A stretch of DNA of 64,000 nucleotides from Variovorax sp. EL159. Lineage in GTDB: Bacteria > Pseudomonadota > Gammaproteobacteria > Burkholderiales > Burkholderiaceae_C. This document shows, in pieces, positions 24,137 through 31,225 of the stretch (its first letter is position 1; each line of letters starts with the position of its first letter). The notes beneath the pieces were generated by a model that was given only the letters and a program-made list of their open reading frames with translations, was not told the DNA's origin and searched no databases. The stretch is from positions 308,011 through 372,010 of the forward strand of contig NZ_FMUJ01000007.1 of NCBI RefSeq assembly GCF_900100965.1, written 5' to 3'. A program made the position numbers and the translations under genes.

Positions 24137-24209
24137 CACTTCGTGTCGCTGCGCCAACCCCCTACCGGGGGCAACACCTGCGGCCCGGCAAAGCCGGTTC
24201 CGCGGTGTT
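24137..24209. repeat. Probable repetitive intergenic element, two hairpins
   Basis: After tctA the sequence reads CACTTCGTGTCGCTGCGCC, then a hairpin CCCCCTACCGGGGG, then CCGGC-AAA-GCCGG and CCGCGGTGTT. The same order (CACT-CGTGT, CGCTGC-CC, C/G hairpin, GGCCCGGC) recurs at 36366-36432. I recall such blocks as common between genes of Comamonadaceae; the copy number is not visible here. Confidence 0.55.
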
Positions 24210-24247
24210 TCTGGAAGAAAGCCCGGGCCCGGAACCCCGAGCTTTTT

Positions 24248-25006
24248 TTATTTGAGGAACGCGTCGTAGGCCGTCTTCAGGATCAGCGCGCTCACGACGA
24301 CGATGAACACGACCCGCACGAAGCCCGCGCCGTGCTTGAGCGCCACGCGCGTGCCCAGCAGGCTGCCCGCCACGTTCGCCACCGCCATCACCAGCCCGTA
24401 GTGCCACCAGACGTGGCCCTTGGCGGCCAGCAAGATCAGCGCGGCGGCGTTGGTCAGGGTGTTGATGAGCTTGGCCGAGGCCGAGGCGTTGAGAAAGTCG
24501 TAGCCCATCCAGCGCACGAACAGGAACACCAGGAAGCTGCCCGCGCCCGGCCCGAAGAAGCCGTCGTACAGCCCGATCGACAGGCCGATGGTGCAGGCGG
24601 CCAGGGTTTCGGCCCGGCCGCTGAAGCGCGGCGCGTGCAGCCGGCCCATGTCCTTGCGCGCCAGCGTGTAGAGCAGCACGCCGAGCAGGATCACCGGTAG
24701 CGCCCGGCGCAGGAAGTCGCCCGGGAACACCGTGACGCCCCATGCGCCCAGCATCGAACCCACGAAACCGAGCAGCGCGGCCGGCCACAAGGCGCCCCAG
24801 CGCATCTGCACCCGCTGGCTGAATTGGGCGGCTGCGGCCGCCGTGCCCCAAATGGACGCGCTCTTGTTGGTGCCCAGCAACGTGGCCGGCGGTGCCCCCG
24901 GGAACACGGCGAACAGCGCCGGCACCAGGATCAACCCGCCTCCGCCCACGATCGAATCGACAAAACCCGCGAGCATCGAGGCGCCCGTCACCACCAGCAT
25001 TTCCAT
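24248..25006 (-). CDS. TSUP-family (TauE/SafE) membrane permease
   Basis: A 252-residue protein with about eight membrane segments, in the sulfite exporter TauE/SafE (TSUP) family, close to E. coli YfcA. The two family motifs are visible: GFVDSIVGGGGLILVPAL near residue 14 and GLYDGFFGPGAGSFLVFLFV near 140. GTNKSASIWGTAAA follows the first. TSUP proteins move sulfite, sulfoacetate or other organosulfur anions; the substrate here is unknown. It converges on tctA. Confidence 0.9.
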   Translation of the reverse strand: MEMLVVTGASMLAGFVDSIVGGGGLILVPALFAVFPGAPPATLLGTNKSASIWGTAAAAAQFSQRVQMRWGALWPAALLGFVGSMLGAWGVTVFPGDFLRRALPVILLGVLLYTLARKDMGRLHAPRFSGRAETLAACTIGLSIGLYDGFFGPGAGSFLVFLFVRWMGYDFLNASASAKLINTLTNAAALILLAAKGHVWWHYGLVMAVANVAGSLLGTRVALKHGAGFVRVVFIVVVSALILKTAYDAFLK

Positions 25007-25125
25007 GCCGGGATTGTCTCACCGGTTTGCTACCGAAACGATAGCTGCATACGCACACGCTGCGCGCGAACCGGGGTTGTTTGGCTTCCAGGAAAAACGT
25101 GCCTCTCGACAGTCTGGCGGGCATA

Positions 25126-25152
25126 AAAAAGGCGCCGACCAGCGGCGCCTTT
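25126..25152 (-). terminator. Intrinsic terminator facing left, with no obvious gene
   Basis: AAAGGCGCC at 25128-25136 and GGCGCCTTT at 25144-25152 form a perfect 9-bp stem with a 7-base loop. Read on the minus strand the stem is followed by a T-run, so it ends leftward transcripts. No gene to its right is on the minus strand. Confidence 0.75.
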
Positions 25153-25275
25153 CAAAGTCAGACATGGCATCTCGTACGGAGCCTTCGGAAGCATTTTTCT
25201 TGTTCGGGGGATTGTCTCCTCGGACCCTCGGCAGCACGAGCAGGGCCCGTTCGCGAGTGCGCAGACTTTAGGGGG

Positions 25276-25292
25276 TGCACCGCGCCAGTGCA
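25276..25292. promoter_or_regulatory. NtrC-like binding site upstream of amtB
   Basis: TGCACC-N5-AGTGCA keeps GCAC-N7-GTGC, the spacing of enteric NtrC sites such as those of glnAp2, with one mismatch to TGCACC-N5-GGTGCA. It lies about 75 bases upstream of the -24 element, a normal enhancer distance. Binding is inferred from the match and context. Confidence 0.65.
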
Positions 25293-25365
25293 TTAGGAAT
25301 TACCCGCTTTGCCTTACCTGCGAAGACCTGTTCGCAAACCAAAGTGTTTCTGGTAGTTAACGATG

Positions 25366-25381
25366 TGGCATGACTTGTGCA
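25366..25381 (+). promoter_or_regulatory. Sigma-54 (-24/-12) promoter of amtB
   Basis: TGGCATGACTTGTGCA contains the invariant GG (25367-25368) and GC (25379-25380) exactly ten bases apart, close to consensus TGGCACG-N4-TTGCA. Transcription would begin near 25392, about 29 bases before the amtB ATG. With the NtrC-like site upstream this predicts nitrogen-limitation control. Confidence 0.75.
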
Positions 25382-25420
25382 CTGCACACCACAGTTCACC
25401 ACCCGGAGAAGAGCACCGTC

Positions 25421-26656
25421 ATGCCCCTGGTCCCGCAAGCCTCCATCAACGCGGCCGACACCGCCTGGATGATGACCTCGACCGCGCTGGTGCTGCTGAT
25501 GACGCTGCCCGGCATCGCCCTCTTCTATGCGGGCATGGTGCGCCGCAAGAACGTGCTGGCGACCATGGCCGCGGTCGTGGCGATTGCCGCGGCGGTTTCG
25601 CTGACCTGGTTCGCGCTGGGCTATTCGCTGGCGTTCACCGAGGGCTGGCCCTGGCTGGGCGGCACCGGGCGCTTCTGGTTCTCGGGTTTCGAGTACCTGA
25701 AGGAGGCCGGCCAGGTGGCGGTGAGCCACGTCGCGCCCAACGTGCCCGAATCGGTCTACGCGATGTTCCAGCTGACCTTCGCGATCATCACCACCGCGCT
25801 GGTGCTGGGCGCTTTTGTCGAGCGCATGCGCTTTTCGGCGGTGCTCTGGTTCGCGCTGCTGTGGAGCGTGCTGGTCTATGCACCGATCGCGCATTGGGTG
25901 TGGGAGCCGGGCGGCTGGCTCGCGCAGATGGGCGCGCTCGACTTCGCGGGCGGCTCGGTGGTGCACGTCAACGCGGGCATCGCGGGGCTGGTCTGCGCCT
26001 ATGCGCTCGGGCCGCGCAAGGGCTACGGGCGCGAGGCCTTCGAGCCGTACAGCCTGGCCTTCACGATGGTGGGCGCGGGCCTGCTGTGGGTGGGGTGGTT
26101 CGGCTTCAATGCGGGCTCGGCGGTGGCGGCGGACGGGCGCGCGGGCCTGGCGATGCTGGTCACGCACATCGCGGCGGCGGCCGGGGCGATGAGCTGGATG
26201 GTCGGCGAATGGACCGTGCGACGCAGCCCGTCGCTGCTGGGGCTGTGCTCGGGGCTGGTGGCGGGGCTGGTCGCGATCACGCCGGCGGCGGGCTTCGTGA
26301 CGCCGCCGGCGGCGCTGGCCATCGGCGCCATCGCGGGACTGGCCTGTTATTGGGGCGCGACGGGCCTGAAGCACCTGCTGGGCGCGGACGATTCGCTCGA
26401 CGTGTTCGGCGTGCACGGCATCGGCGGCATCGTGGGGGCACTGCTCACGGGTGTGTTCGCCGATGTGCGCGTCTCGGGTGCGACCGGCAATGTGCTGACG
26501 CAGGCCATCGCCGTCGGCAGCGTGGCGATCTACAGTGCGGCGGGAACGGCGATCGTGCTGTTCCTGGTGCATGTGCTGGTCGGATTGCGCGTCGATCCGG
26601 AAAGCGAGCAACTGGGCCTCGATCTTGCACAGCATCGTGAACACCTGGGGAGCTGA
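25421..26656 (+). CDS. amtB: Ammonium transporter Amt
   Basis: A 411-residue, eleven-segment ammonium channel of the inner membrane. It has the family N-terminus DTAWMMTSTALVLLMTLPGIALFYAGMVRRKN and the two pore histidines in GGSVVHVNAGIAG and DVFGVHGIGGIVGALLTG. Unlike enteric AmtB there is no cleavable signal peptide; the first segment follows a dozen residues. A CGGAGAA box lies upstream. The usual PII partner gene glnK is absent from the vicinity; instead a 100-residue protein follows 18 bases later. Sigma-54/NtrC control is indicated by the upstream sites. Confidence 0.93.
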   Translation: MPLVPQASINAADTAWMMTSTALVLLMTLPGIALFYAGMVRRKNVLATMAAVVAIAAAVSLTWFALGYSLAFTEGWPWLGGTGRFWFSGFEYLKEAGQVAVSHVAPNVPESVYAMFQLTFAIITTALVLGAFVERMRFSAVLWFALLWSVLVYAPIAHWVWEPGGWLAQMGALDFAGGSVVHVNAGIAGLVCAYALGPRKGYGREAFEPYSLAFTMVGAGLLWVGWFGFNAGSAVAADGRAGLAMLVTHIAAAAGAMSWMVGEWTVRRSPSLLGLCSGLVAGLVAITPAAGFVTPPAALAIGAIAGLACYWGATGLKHLLGADDSLDVFGVHGIGGIVGALLTGVFADVRVSGATGNVLTQAIAVGSVAIYSAAGTAIVLFLVHVLVGLRVDPESEQLGLDLAQHREHLGS

Positions 26657-26674
26657 TCCACCGACGGAGGAACC

Positions 26675-26977
26675 ATGCCATCCATGTCCGAAAGCGAACG
26701 CATCGCCCTCGCCGCCCGCCTGCACGTGGCCTTGCGGCGAAAGCATGGGCGCGTGACCGACACCGAGTGGATGGCAACCAATGCCGAGTACGCCGCCGAG
26801 ATCGTGCGCATGACGCGTGCGCACGCGGCGGACACGCAGGACGCAGAACTGGAGCAGCTCGCGACGCGCCTCGAACAGGCGATGGAGCCGCTGGCGCGGG
26901 CTGCGCGGCTGGCGGCTCGGCAGCCGGATGGGAATCCGCCTACGCCGCCGCCTCGCTATGTGGGCGGTTTGCGTTGA
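26675..26977 (+). CDS. Small hypothetical protein downstream of amtB
   Basis: A 100-residue, mostly helical, charged protein that I do not recognise. A strong CGGAGGA ribosome site precedes the ATG, and it begins 18 bases after the amtB stop, so co-transcription is likely. It has no signal or membrane segment: an Ala/Glu/Arg-rich helix pair (DAELEQLATRLEQAMEPLARAARLAA) is followed by a proline-rich tail PPTPPPRYVGGLR. A regulatory role in ammonium uptake would be speculative. Confidence 0.65.
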   Translation: MPSMSESERIALAARLHVALRRKHGRVTDTEWMATNAEYAAEIVRMTRAHAADTQDAELEQLATRLEQAMEPLARAARLAARQPDGNPPTPPPRYVGGLR

Positions 26978-27002
26978 GAGATCGCGGAAGCCTTCGGGGC
27001 GA

Positions 27003-27100
27003 GTGCACAGGACACCGGGTACTCCCCTCCGCGAATGTCCCCCGGGGCTTCGCCCCTCCTCCTTTATTTCGCTGCGGGGAGTACCCGGTGCCCTGCGCAC
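27003..27100. repeat. 98-base element with 25-bp inverted arms
   Basis: The arms 27003-27027 and 27076-27100 are complementary at 23 of 25 positions, including a perfect core CACCGGGTACTCCCC. The two differing positions are A-C mismatches in a plus-strand RNA but G-U pairs in a minus-strand RNA, so the fold is complete only for leftward transcripts. An inner GGGG-CTTCG-CCCC hairpin lies in the loop. It sits in the 3' region of the ThDP-enzyme gene. It could be an extragenic repeat, an RNA stabiliser or a terminator. Confidence 0.7.
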
Positions 27101-27167
27101 AGTGGGCGCTGCCGTTGTGCTGGCCGATCAACCACGGCACTGAACGATCACGCCCTCCGTCGCCAAT

Positions 27168-28841
27168 TCAACTCGCAGCCAGTGCCGCCTTGCGGATTGA
27201 TTGCAGGGTGCTGACCGGCGTGATGGCTTCCGGGTCCAGCAGGCAATGCAGGATCGCGGGCTTGCCGCTGGCACGGGCGCGCGCCAGTGCGGGGCCGAAC
27301 TCTTCGGTATTCGTCACGCGCTCGCCGTGGCCACCGAACACTTCGGCATAGCCGCGGAAGTCCGGGTTCTTCAACTGGGTCGCGCTGATGCGGCCGGGGT
27401 AATGCTTTTCCTGGTGCATGCGGATCGTGCCGTACATGGCGTTGTCCAGCAGCACCACGATGATCGGCAGGCCGTATTGCACGGCGGTCGCGAACTCCTG
27501 GCCGTGCATCATGAAATCGCCATCGCCCGCGAAGACAACCACCTCGCGCTGCGGCCACAGCCGCTTGGCGCCGACGCCGGCCGGCAGGCCGTAGCCCATC
27601 GAGCCGCTGGTGGGCGCAAGCTGGCTGGCGAACGCGCGGAACGGCCAGAAGCGATGCACCCAGGTGGCGAAGTTGCCCGCGCCGTTGCAGAAGATGGTGT
27701 CGGCCGGCAGCACCGCGCGCAGGTGCTGCATGACCTCGCCCATCTGCAGCGGGCCAGGAATACGGATGGGGGCCGGGTCGCTCCAGCGCAGGAAGTCTTC
27801 GCGCGCGGTCTTCGTCTCGGCCTGCCAGGTCGGTGTTGAAGCCGGGCGCAGTGCGCTCACCGCTTCGGCGAATGCCTGCGGCGTGGCGTGGATGCCCAGT
27901 GCAGGGCGGTAGAGCTTGCCGAGTTCGTCGGCATCGGCGTGCACATGCACCAGCGCCTGTTTAGGCTGCGGAATGGCCAGCAGCTCGTAGCCTTGCGATG
28001 GCACTTCCGACAGCCGACCGCCGACCAGCAGCACGAGGTCTGAATTGCGGATGCGTTCGAGCATGCGCGGGTTCGCGCCAAGGCCCAGGTCACCGGCATA
28101 GCAAGGGTGCTCGGCCGACATCAGCATCTGGCGACGGAACGAGCAGTACACGGGCAGCGAGAAGGCTTCGGCGAAACCTGCGAACTGCTGCGCGGCTTGT
28201 TCCGACCAGCGGCTGCCGCCGAGGATGACGACCGGCCGTTGCGCCTGCGACAAGCGCTGCTGCAGGTCGGCCAGTTGCGCCGCACCGGGGTAGGTTTCCG
28301 TCACTGCATAGGGCAGCGCGTCGGCCACCGTCGCGGCTTCGGTCAGCATGTCTTCGGGCAACGCGATCACCACGGGGCCGGGGCGGCCCGAAGTGGCGAC
28401 GTGGAAGGCGCGAGAGACCAGCTCGGGCACGCGCGCCGGATCGTCGATCTGCACGACCCACTTGGCCATGGTGCCGAAGACCGCGCCGTAGTCCAGCTCC
28501 TGGAAGGCCTCGCGGCCCAGCGCATCGCGCGCGACCTGGCCCACGAACAGCAGCAGCGGCGTCGAGTCCTGGTGCGCGATGTGCACGCCGGCCGCCGCGT
28601 TGGTGGCGCCCGGTCCGCGCGTGACGAAGCAGACCCCGGGCTTGCCGGTGAGCTTGCCCTGCGCCTCGGCCATCATGGTGGCGCCGCCTTCCTGGCGGCA
28701 CACGGTCACGTCGATGGAAGCGTCGTGCAGCGCATCGAGCACGGCGAGAAAACTTTCGCCGGGCACGCAGAAAAGCTGCTGCACGCCATGGGTGATGAGC
28801 TGGTCGACCAGGATCTGGCCGCCGGTGCGGGAGGAAGTCAT
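27168..28841 (-). CDS. Thiamine-diphosphate enzyme, acetolactate-synthase-like
   Basis: A 557-residue ThDP-dependent enzyme of the acetolactate synthase/oxalyl-CoA decarboxylase superfamily. Glu51 (VCRQEGGAT) is the cofactor-activating glutamate. The PP/metal motif is GDGDFMMHGQEFATAVQYGL ending at LLDN. The middle domain shows LVGGRLSEVPSQGY. It is not typical IlvB: no ilvN small-subunit gene follows, and it is the last gene of a run with an aminotransferase, a binding protein and an ALDH7 enzyme. It may decarboxylate or condense a 2-oxo acid made by that aminotransferase. The ribosome site is weak. Confidence 0.8.
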   Translation of the reverse strand: MTSSRTGGQILVDQLITHGVQQLFCVPGESFLAVLDALHDASIDVTVCRQEGGATMMAEAQGKLTGKPGVCFVTRGPGATNAAAGVHIAHQDSTPLLLFVGQVARDALGREAFQELDYGAVFGTMAKWVVQIDDPARVPELVSRAFHVATSGRPGPVVIALPEDMLTEAATVADALPYAVTETYPGAAQLADLQQRLSQAQRPVVILGGSRWSEQAAQQFAGFAEAFSLPVYCSFRRQMLMSAEHPCYAGDLGLGANPRMLERIRNSDLVLLVGGRLSEVPSQGYELLAIPQPKQALVHVHADADELGKLYRPALGIHATPQAFAEAVSALRPASTPTWQAETKTAREDFLRWSDPAPIRIPGPLQMGEVMQHLRAVLPADTIFCNGAGNFATWVHRFWPFRAFASQLAPTSGSMGYGLPAGVGAKRLWPQREVVVFAGDGDFMMHGQEFATAVQYGLPIIVVLLDNAMYGTIRMHQEKHYPGRISATQLKNPDFRGYAEVFGGHGERVTNTEEFGPALARARASGKPAILHCLLDPEAITPVSTLQSIRKAALAAS

Positions 28842-28880
28842 GCGGTGTCCAAGGAGATGATGAAGGTATGAGGTGCGGGT

Positions 28881-29003
28881 CTTGCCCCTTCCCCCTCTGG
28901 GGGAAGGTTGGGATGGGGGCAAGCGGCGGTCGATGGGCCGACAGCAATTGCAAGGCCGCCTGCCCCCACCCCTGCCCTCCCCCAAAGGGGGAGGGAGAAA
29001 TTC
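28881..29003. repeat. Imperfect 123-base inverted element, two C/G hairpins
   Basis: The left part (about 28881-28927) and the reverse complement of the right part (about 28957-29003) share the pattern CCCC-TYTGGGGGA-GG...TGGGGGCA-GCGGC. Each arm carries its own CCCCC-N3-GGGGG hairpin. It fills the 166-base gap between the aminotransferase and ThDP genes. The layout resembles mobile palindromic elements seen in many proteobacteria. Confidence 0.6.
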
Positions 29004-29007
29004 AAAG

Positions 29008-30228
29008 TCATTCGAGCGCTTCGCATGCAGCCGCGATGCGCGTGCATGCCTCTTCCAACTGCGCCATCGACGTCGCATATGAAATGCGGAAATACGGCGC
29101 CAGTCCGAACACGCTGCCCGGCACCACCGCCACCTCGAAGTCCTGCAGCAGATAGCGGCAGAAGTCGCTGTCGGTCTGCAGCAGCGCGCCGCCACGGGTG
29201 CGCTTGCCGAGCACGCCGGCGCAGCTCGCAAAGGTATAGAACGCGCCCTCGGGCACGCGGCAATGCAGGCCAGGCATGCGGTTCAGCGCGGCCACCACGA
29301 AGTCGCGCCGCGCCTGGAAATCGGCGCACCGTTCGGCCACGATCTCCTGCGGCCCGGTCAGCGCCTCGATGGCCGCCGCCTGGGTGATCGACGACGGGCA
29401 CGAGGTCGACTGGCTCTGCACCACCGCCATGGCCGCGATCAGCGCACGCGGCCCCGCGCCGTAGCCCAGGCGCCAGCCGGTCATGGCGTAGGCCTTCGAC
29501 ACGCCGTTCACCGTCAGCGTGCGTTCGCGAAGGCGCGGTTCGATCGCCACGGGCGTGGCAAAGGCCAGCCCGTCGTAGAGGATGTGTTCGTAGATGTCGT
29601 CCGCCAGCACCCACACCTGTGGATGGCGCAGCAGCACGTCGCACAGCGGCTGCAACTGCGCCGCGCTGTAAGCCGCACCGCTCGGGTTCGACGGCGAGTT
29701 CAAGAAGAGCCAGCGCGTGCGCGGCGTGATCGCCGCTTCGAGCTGCGCTGCCGTCAGGCGAAAGCCGTTCTCTTCGCTGCAGGCCACCGGCACCGGCACG
29801 CCGCCGCAGATCTGCACGATGTCCGCGTAAGAGGTCCAGTACGGCGCGGGCAGGATCACTTCGTCGCCGGGGTCGAGGCTCGCCATCAGCGCATTGAAGA
29901 TCACCTGCTTGGCGCCCGCGCTCACGCTGATCTCGTCGAGCGCGAAGTCAAGCGCGTTGTCGCGCCTGAACTTGAGCTGCACCGCCGCCTTCATCGCCGG
30001 GCTGCCGTCGAGCACCGTGTAGCGCGTGTCGCCCTTTTCGATGGCGCGCATCGCCGCTTCGCGGATGTTGTGCGGCGTGTCGAAGTCGGGCTCGCCCGCG
30101 CCCAGCACGATCACCGGCCGGCCCGCGCGCTTGAGCGCGTTCGCCTGGTCGGTGATGCGCAGGATCTCCGAGACATGGATGGCGCGCACGCGCTGCGCCG
30201 GCGAGAACACGGCGGTGTCGGGGGTCAC
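29008..30228 (-). CDS. Class I/II PLP-dependent aminotransferase (AspB-like)
   Basis: A 406-residue fold-type I aminotransferase. The cofactor lysine is about residue 245 in VNGVSKAYAMTGWRLGYG; other signatures are GAGEPDFDTP near the N-terminus, NSPSNPSGAAYS, and the C-terminal FRISYATS with the carboxylate-binding Arg. The GTG at 30228 overlaps the stop of the upstream binding-protein gene (GTGA), giving the start VTPDTAVFSPAQRV. It resembles aspartate aminotransferases of broad substrate range. Its coupling to an amino-acid-binding protein suggests it deaminates the imported amino acid. Confidence 0.88.
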   Translation of the reverse strand: MTPDTAVFSPAQRVRAIHVSEILRITDQANALKRAGRPVIVLGAGEPDFDTPHNIREAAMRAIEKGDTRYTVLDGSPAMKAAVQLKFRRDNALDFALDEISVSAGAKQVIFNALMASLDPGDEVILPAPYWTSYADIVQICGGVPVPVACSEENGFRLTAAQLEAAITPRTRWLFLNSPSNPSGAAYSAAQLQPLCDVLLRHPQVWVLADDIYEHILYDGLAFATPVAIEPRLRERTLTVNGVSKAYAMTGWRLGYGAGPRALIAAMAVVQSQSTSCPSSITQAAAIEALTGPQEIVAERCADFQARRDFVVAALNRMPGLHCRVPEGAFYTFASCAGVLGKRTRGGALLQTDSDFCRYLLQDFEVAVVPGSVFGLAPYFRISYATSMAQLEEACTRIAAACEALE

Positions 30229-31127
30229 TTGGTGTAGGTCTCCAGTGGCTTGTCGTTGGGTTCGAGCATCAGCTGCTTGAGCGCCGGGCTCATCGGCAGG
30301 TTCAGGCTGGTGTTCTTCGGCGGAATGGCTGCCACGAACCACTTGGTGTAGATCTTTTCCAGCTCGCCGCTCTTCATGAGCTTGCGCAGCGAATCGTCCA
30401 CCGCGGTCTTGAAGGCCGGGTCGTCCTTGCGGAACAGCAGCGCGATGGGCTCGGAGCCCAGCGCCTCGCCCACGATGCGGTAGGAGGCCGGGCTCTTCGA
30501 GTTCGCGATGATGCCGGCGAGCAGGTTGTCGTCGAGCACGAAGGCATCGGCGCGGCCCGACTCCATCAGCAGGAAGCTTTCGAGGTGGTCCTTGCCGAGC
30601 ATCGTGTTGTACGAGACGTTCTGCGCGCGCTCGCGCTTGCGCAGCAGCTGCACGGCGGTGGTGCCGGTCGATGCCGACACGTTGCGGCCCGCGAGCTGGT
30701 CGAGCGTGGTGATGCCCGAGTCGACCTTGGTCGCCATGCGCACTTCGCTCACGTACGTGGTGAGCGCAAAGGCCACCTGCTGCTGGCGCGCGGTGTTGTT
30801 GGTGGTGGGGCCGCAGCCGATGTCGAGCGTGCCGTTCTGCACCAGCGGGATGGTGTTCTGCGCGGTCACGGCCATGTATTCGAGTTTGGCGTTGGGTGCG
30901 ATGTCTTTCAGCACGCGCTCGCACAGCTCGACGTGGTAGCCCACGTACTTCTCGCCCGCGCCGAGCATGTAGGCCATCGGCGGCGAGGCTTCGCGCACGC
31001 CGAGCACGACCTTGCCGTTGGCCTTGATCTTGTCGAGCGTGCCGGTGGTGGCGGTCTGCGCGCTGGCGCCGCCGAATGCGACCGCGAGCAACGCTGCGGT
31101 GGCAAGGGTCTTCAATTGCATCTTCAT
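30225..31127 (-). CDS. Amino-acid ABC transporter substrate-binding protein, orphan
   Basis: A 300-residue periplasmic binding protein of family 3 (polar amino acids, GltI-like). A signal peptide (MKMQLKTLATAALLAVAFGGASAQ) precedes GTLDKIKANGKVVLGVREASPPMAYMLG, and the ligand-contact region GPTTNNTARQQQVAFALTTY is typical of glutamate/aspartate-type receptors. No permease or ATPase gene is nearby, so it must borrow a transporter or act as a receptor. The ATG at 31127 has GGAGA upstream. It overlaps the aminotransferase gene. Confidence 0.9.
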   Translation of the reverse strand: MKMQLKTLATAALLAVAFGGASAQTATTGTLDKIKANGKVVLGVREASPPMAYMLGAGEKYVGYHVELCERVLKDIAPNAKLEYMAVTAQNTIPLVQNGTLDIGCGPTTNNTARQQQVAFALTTYVSEVRMATKVDSGITTLDQLAGRNVSASTGTTAVQLLRKRERAQNVSYNTMLGKDHLESFLLMESGRADAFVLDDNLLAGIIANSKSPASYRIVGEALGSEPIALLFRKDDPAFKTAVDDSLRKLMKSGELEKIYTKWFVAAIPPKNTSLNLPMSPALKQLMLEPNDKPLETYTK

Positions 31128-31225
31128 CTTCTCTGTCTCCTGGTAGTTTTTCTTTGAAAGGCACGGCCGCTTCCTTGCCGCTGCAGCCGAGTGCTGCGCG
31201 GCGGGAACAACGGGCCGGGGGGCGA

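Larger units (their letters stand above)
25007..25420. other. 414-base regulatory gap between the TSUP gene and amtB
   Basis: No convincing protein-coding gene lies here. From left to right it holds a minus-strand-oriented terminator hairpin (25126-25152), an NtrC-like site (25276-25292), an inverted repeat TGCGAA-N6-TTCGCA (25319-25336) and a sigma-54 promoter (25366-25381). The terminator implies a leftward transcript ending inside the gap, so a small RNA somewhere in about 25153-25330 on the minus strand is possible; I see no strong sigma-70 promoter for it. Confidence 0.5.

Noticed and set aside
25019..25293. Small minus-strand reading frames in the amtB upstream gap
   Set aside because: They lack ribosome sites and recognisable domains, and they run through the terminator hairpin and the NtrC site.
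25153..25330. 6S RNA or SRP RNA as an identity for the putative leftward transcript
   Set aside because: I could not match the SRP GGAAG tetraloop region or the closing stem and bubble layout of 6S RNA by eye.
27168..28841. Biosynthetic acetolactate synthase IlvB
   Set aside because: No ilvN or ilvC follows, and the neighbours are catabolic; the general superfamily name is safer.
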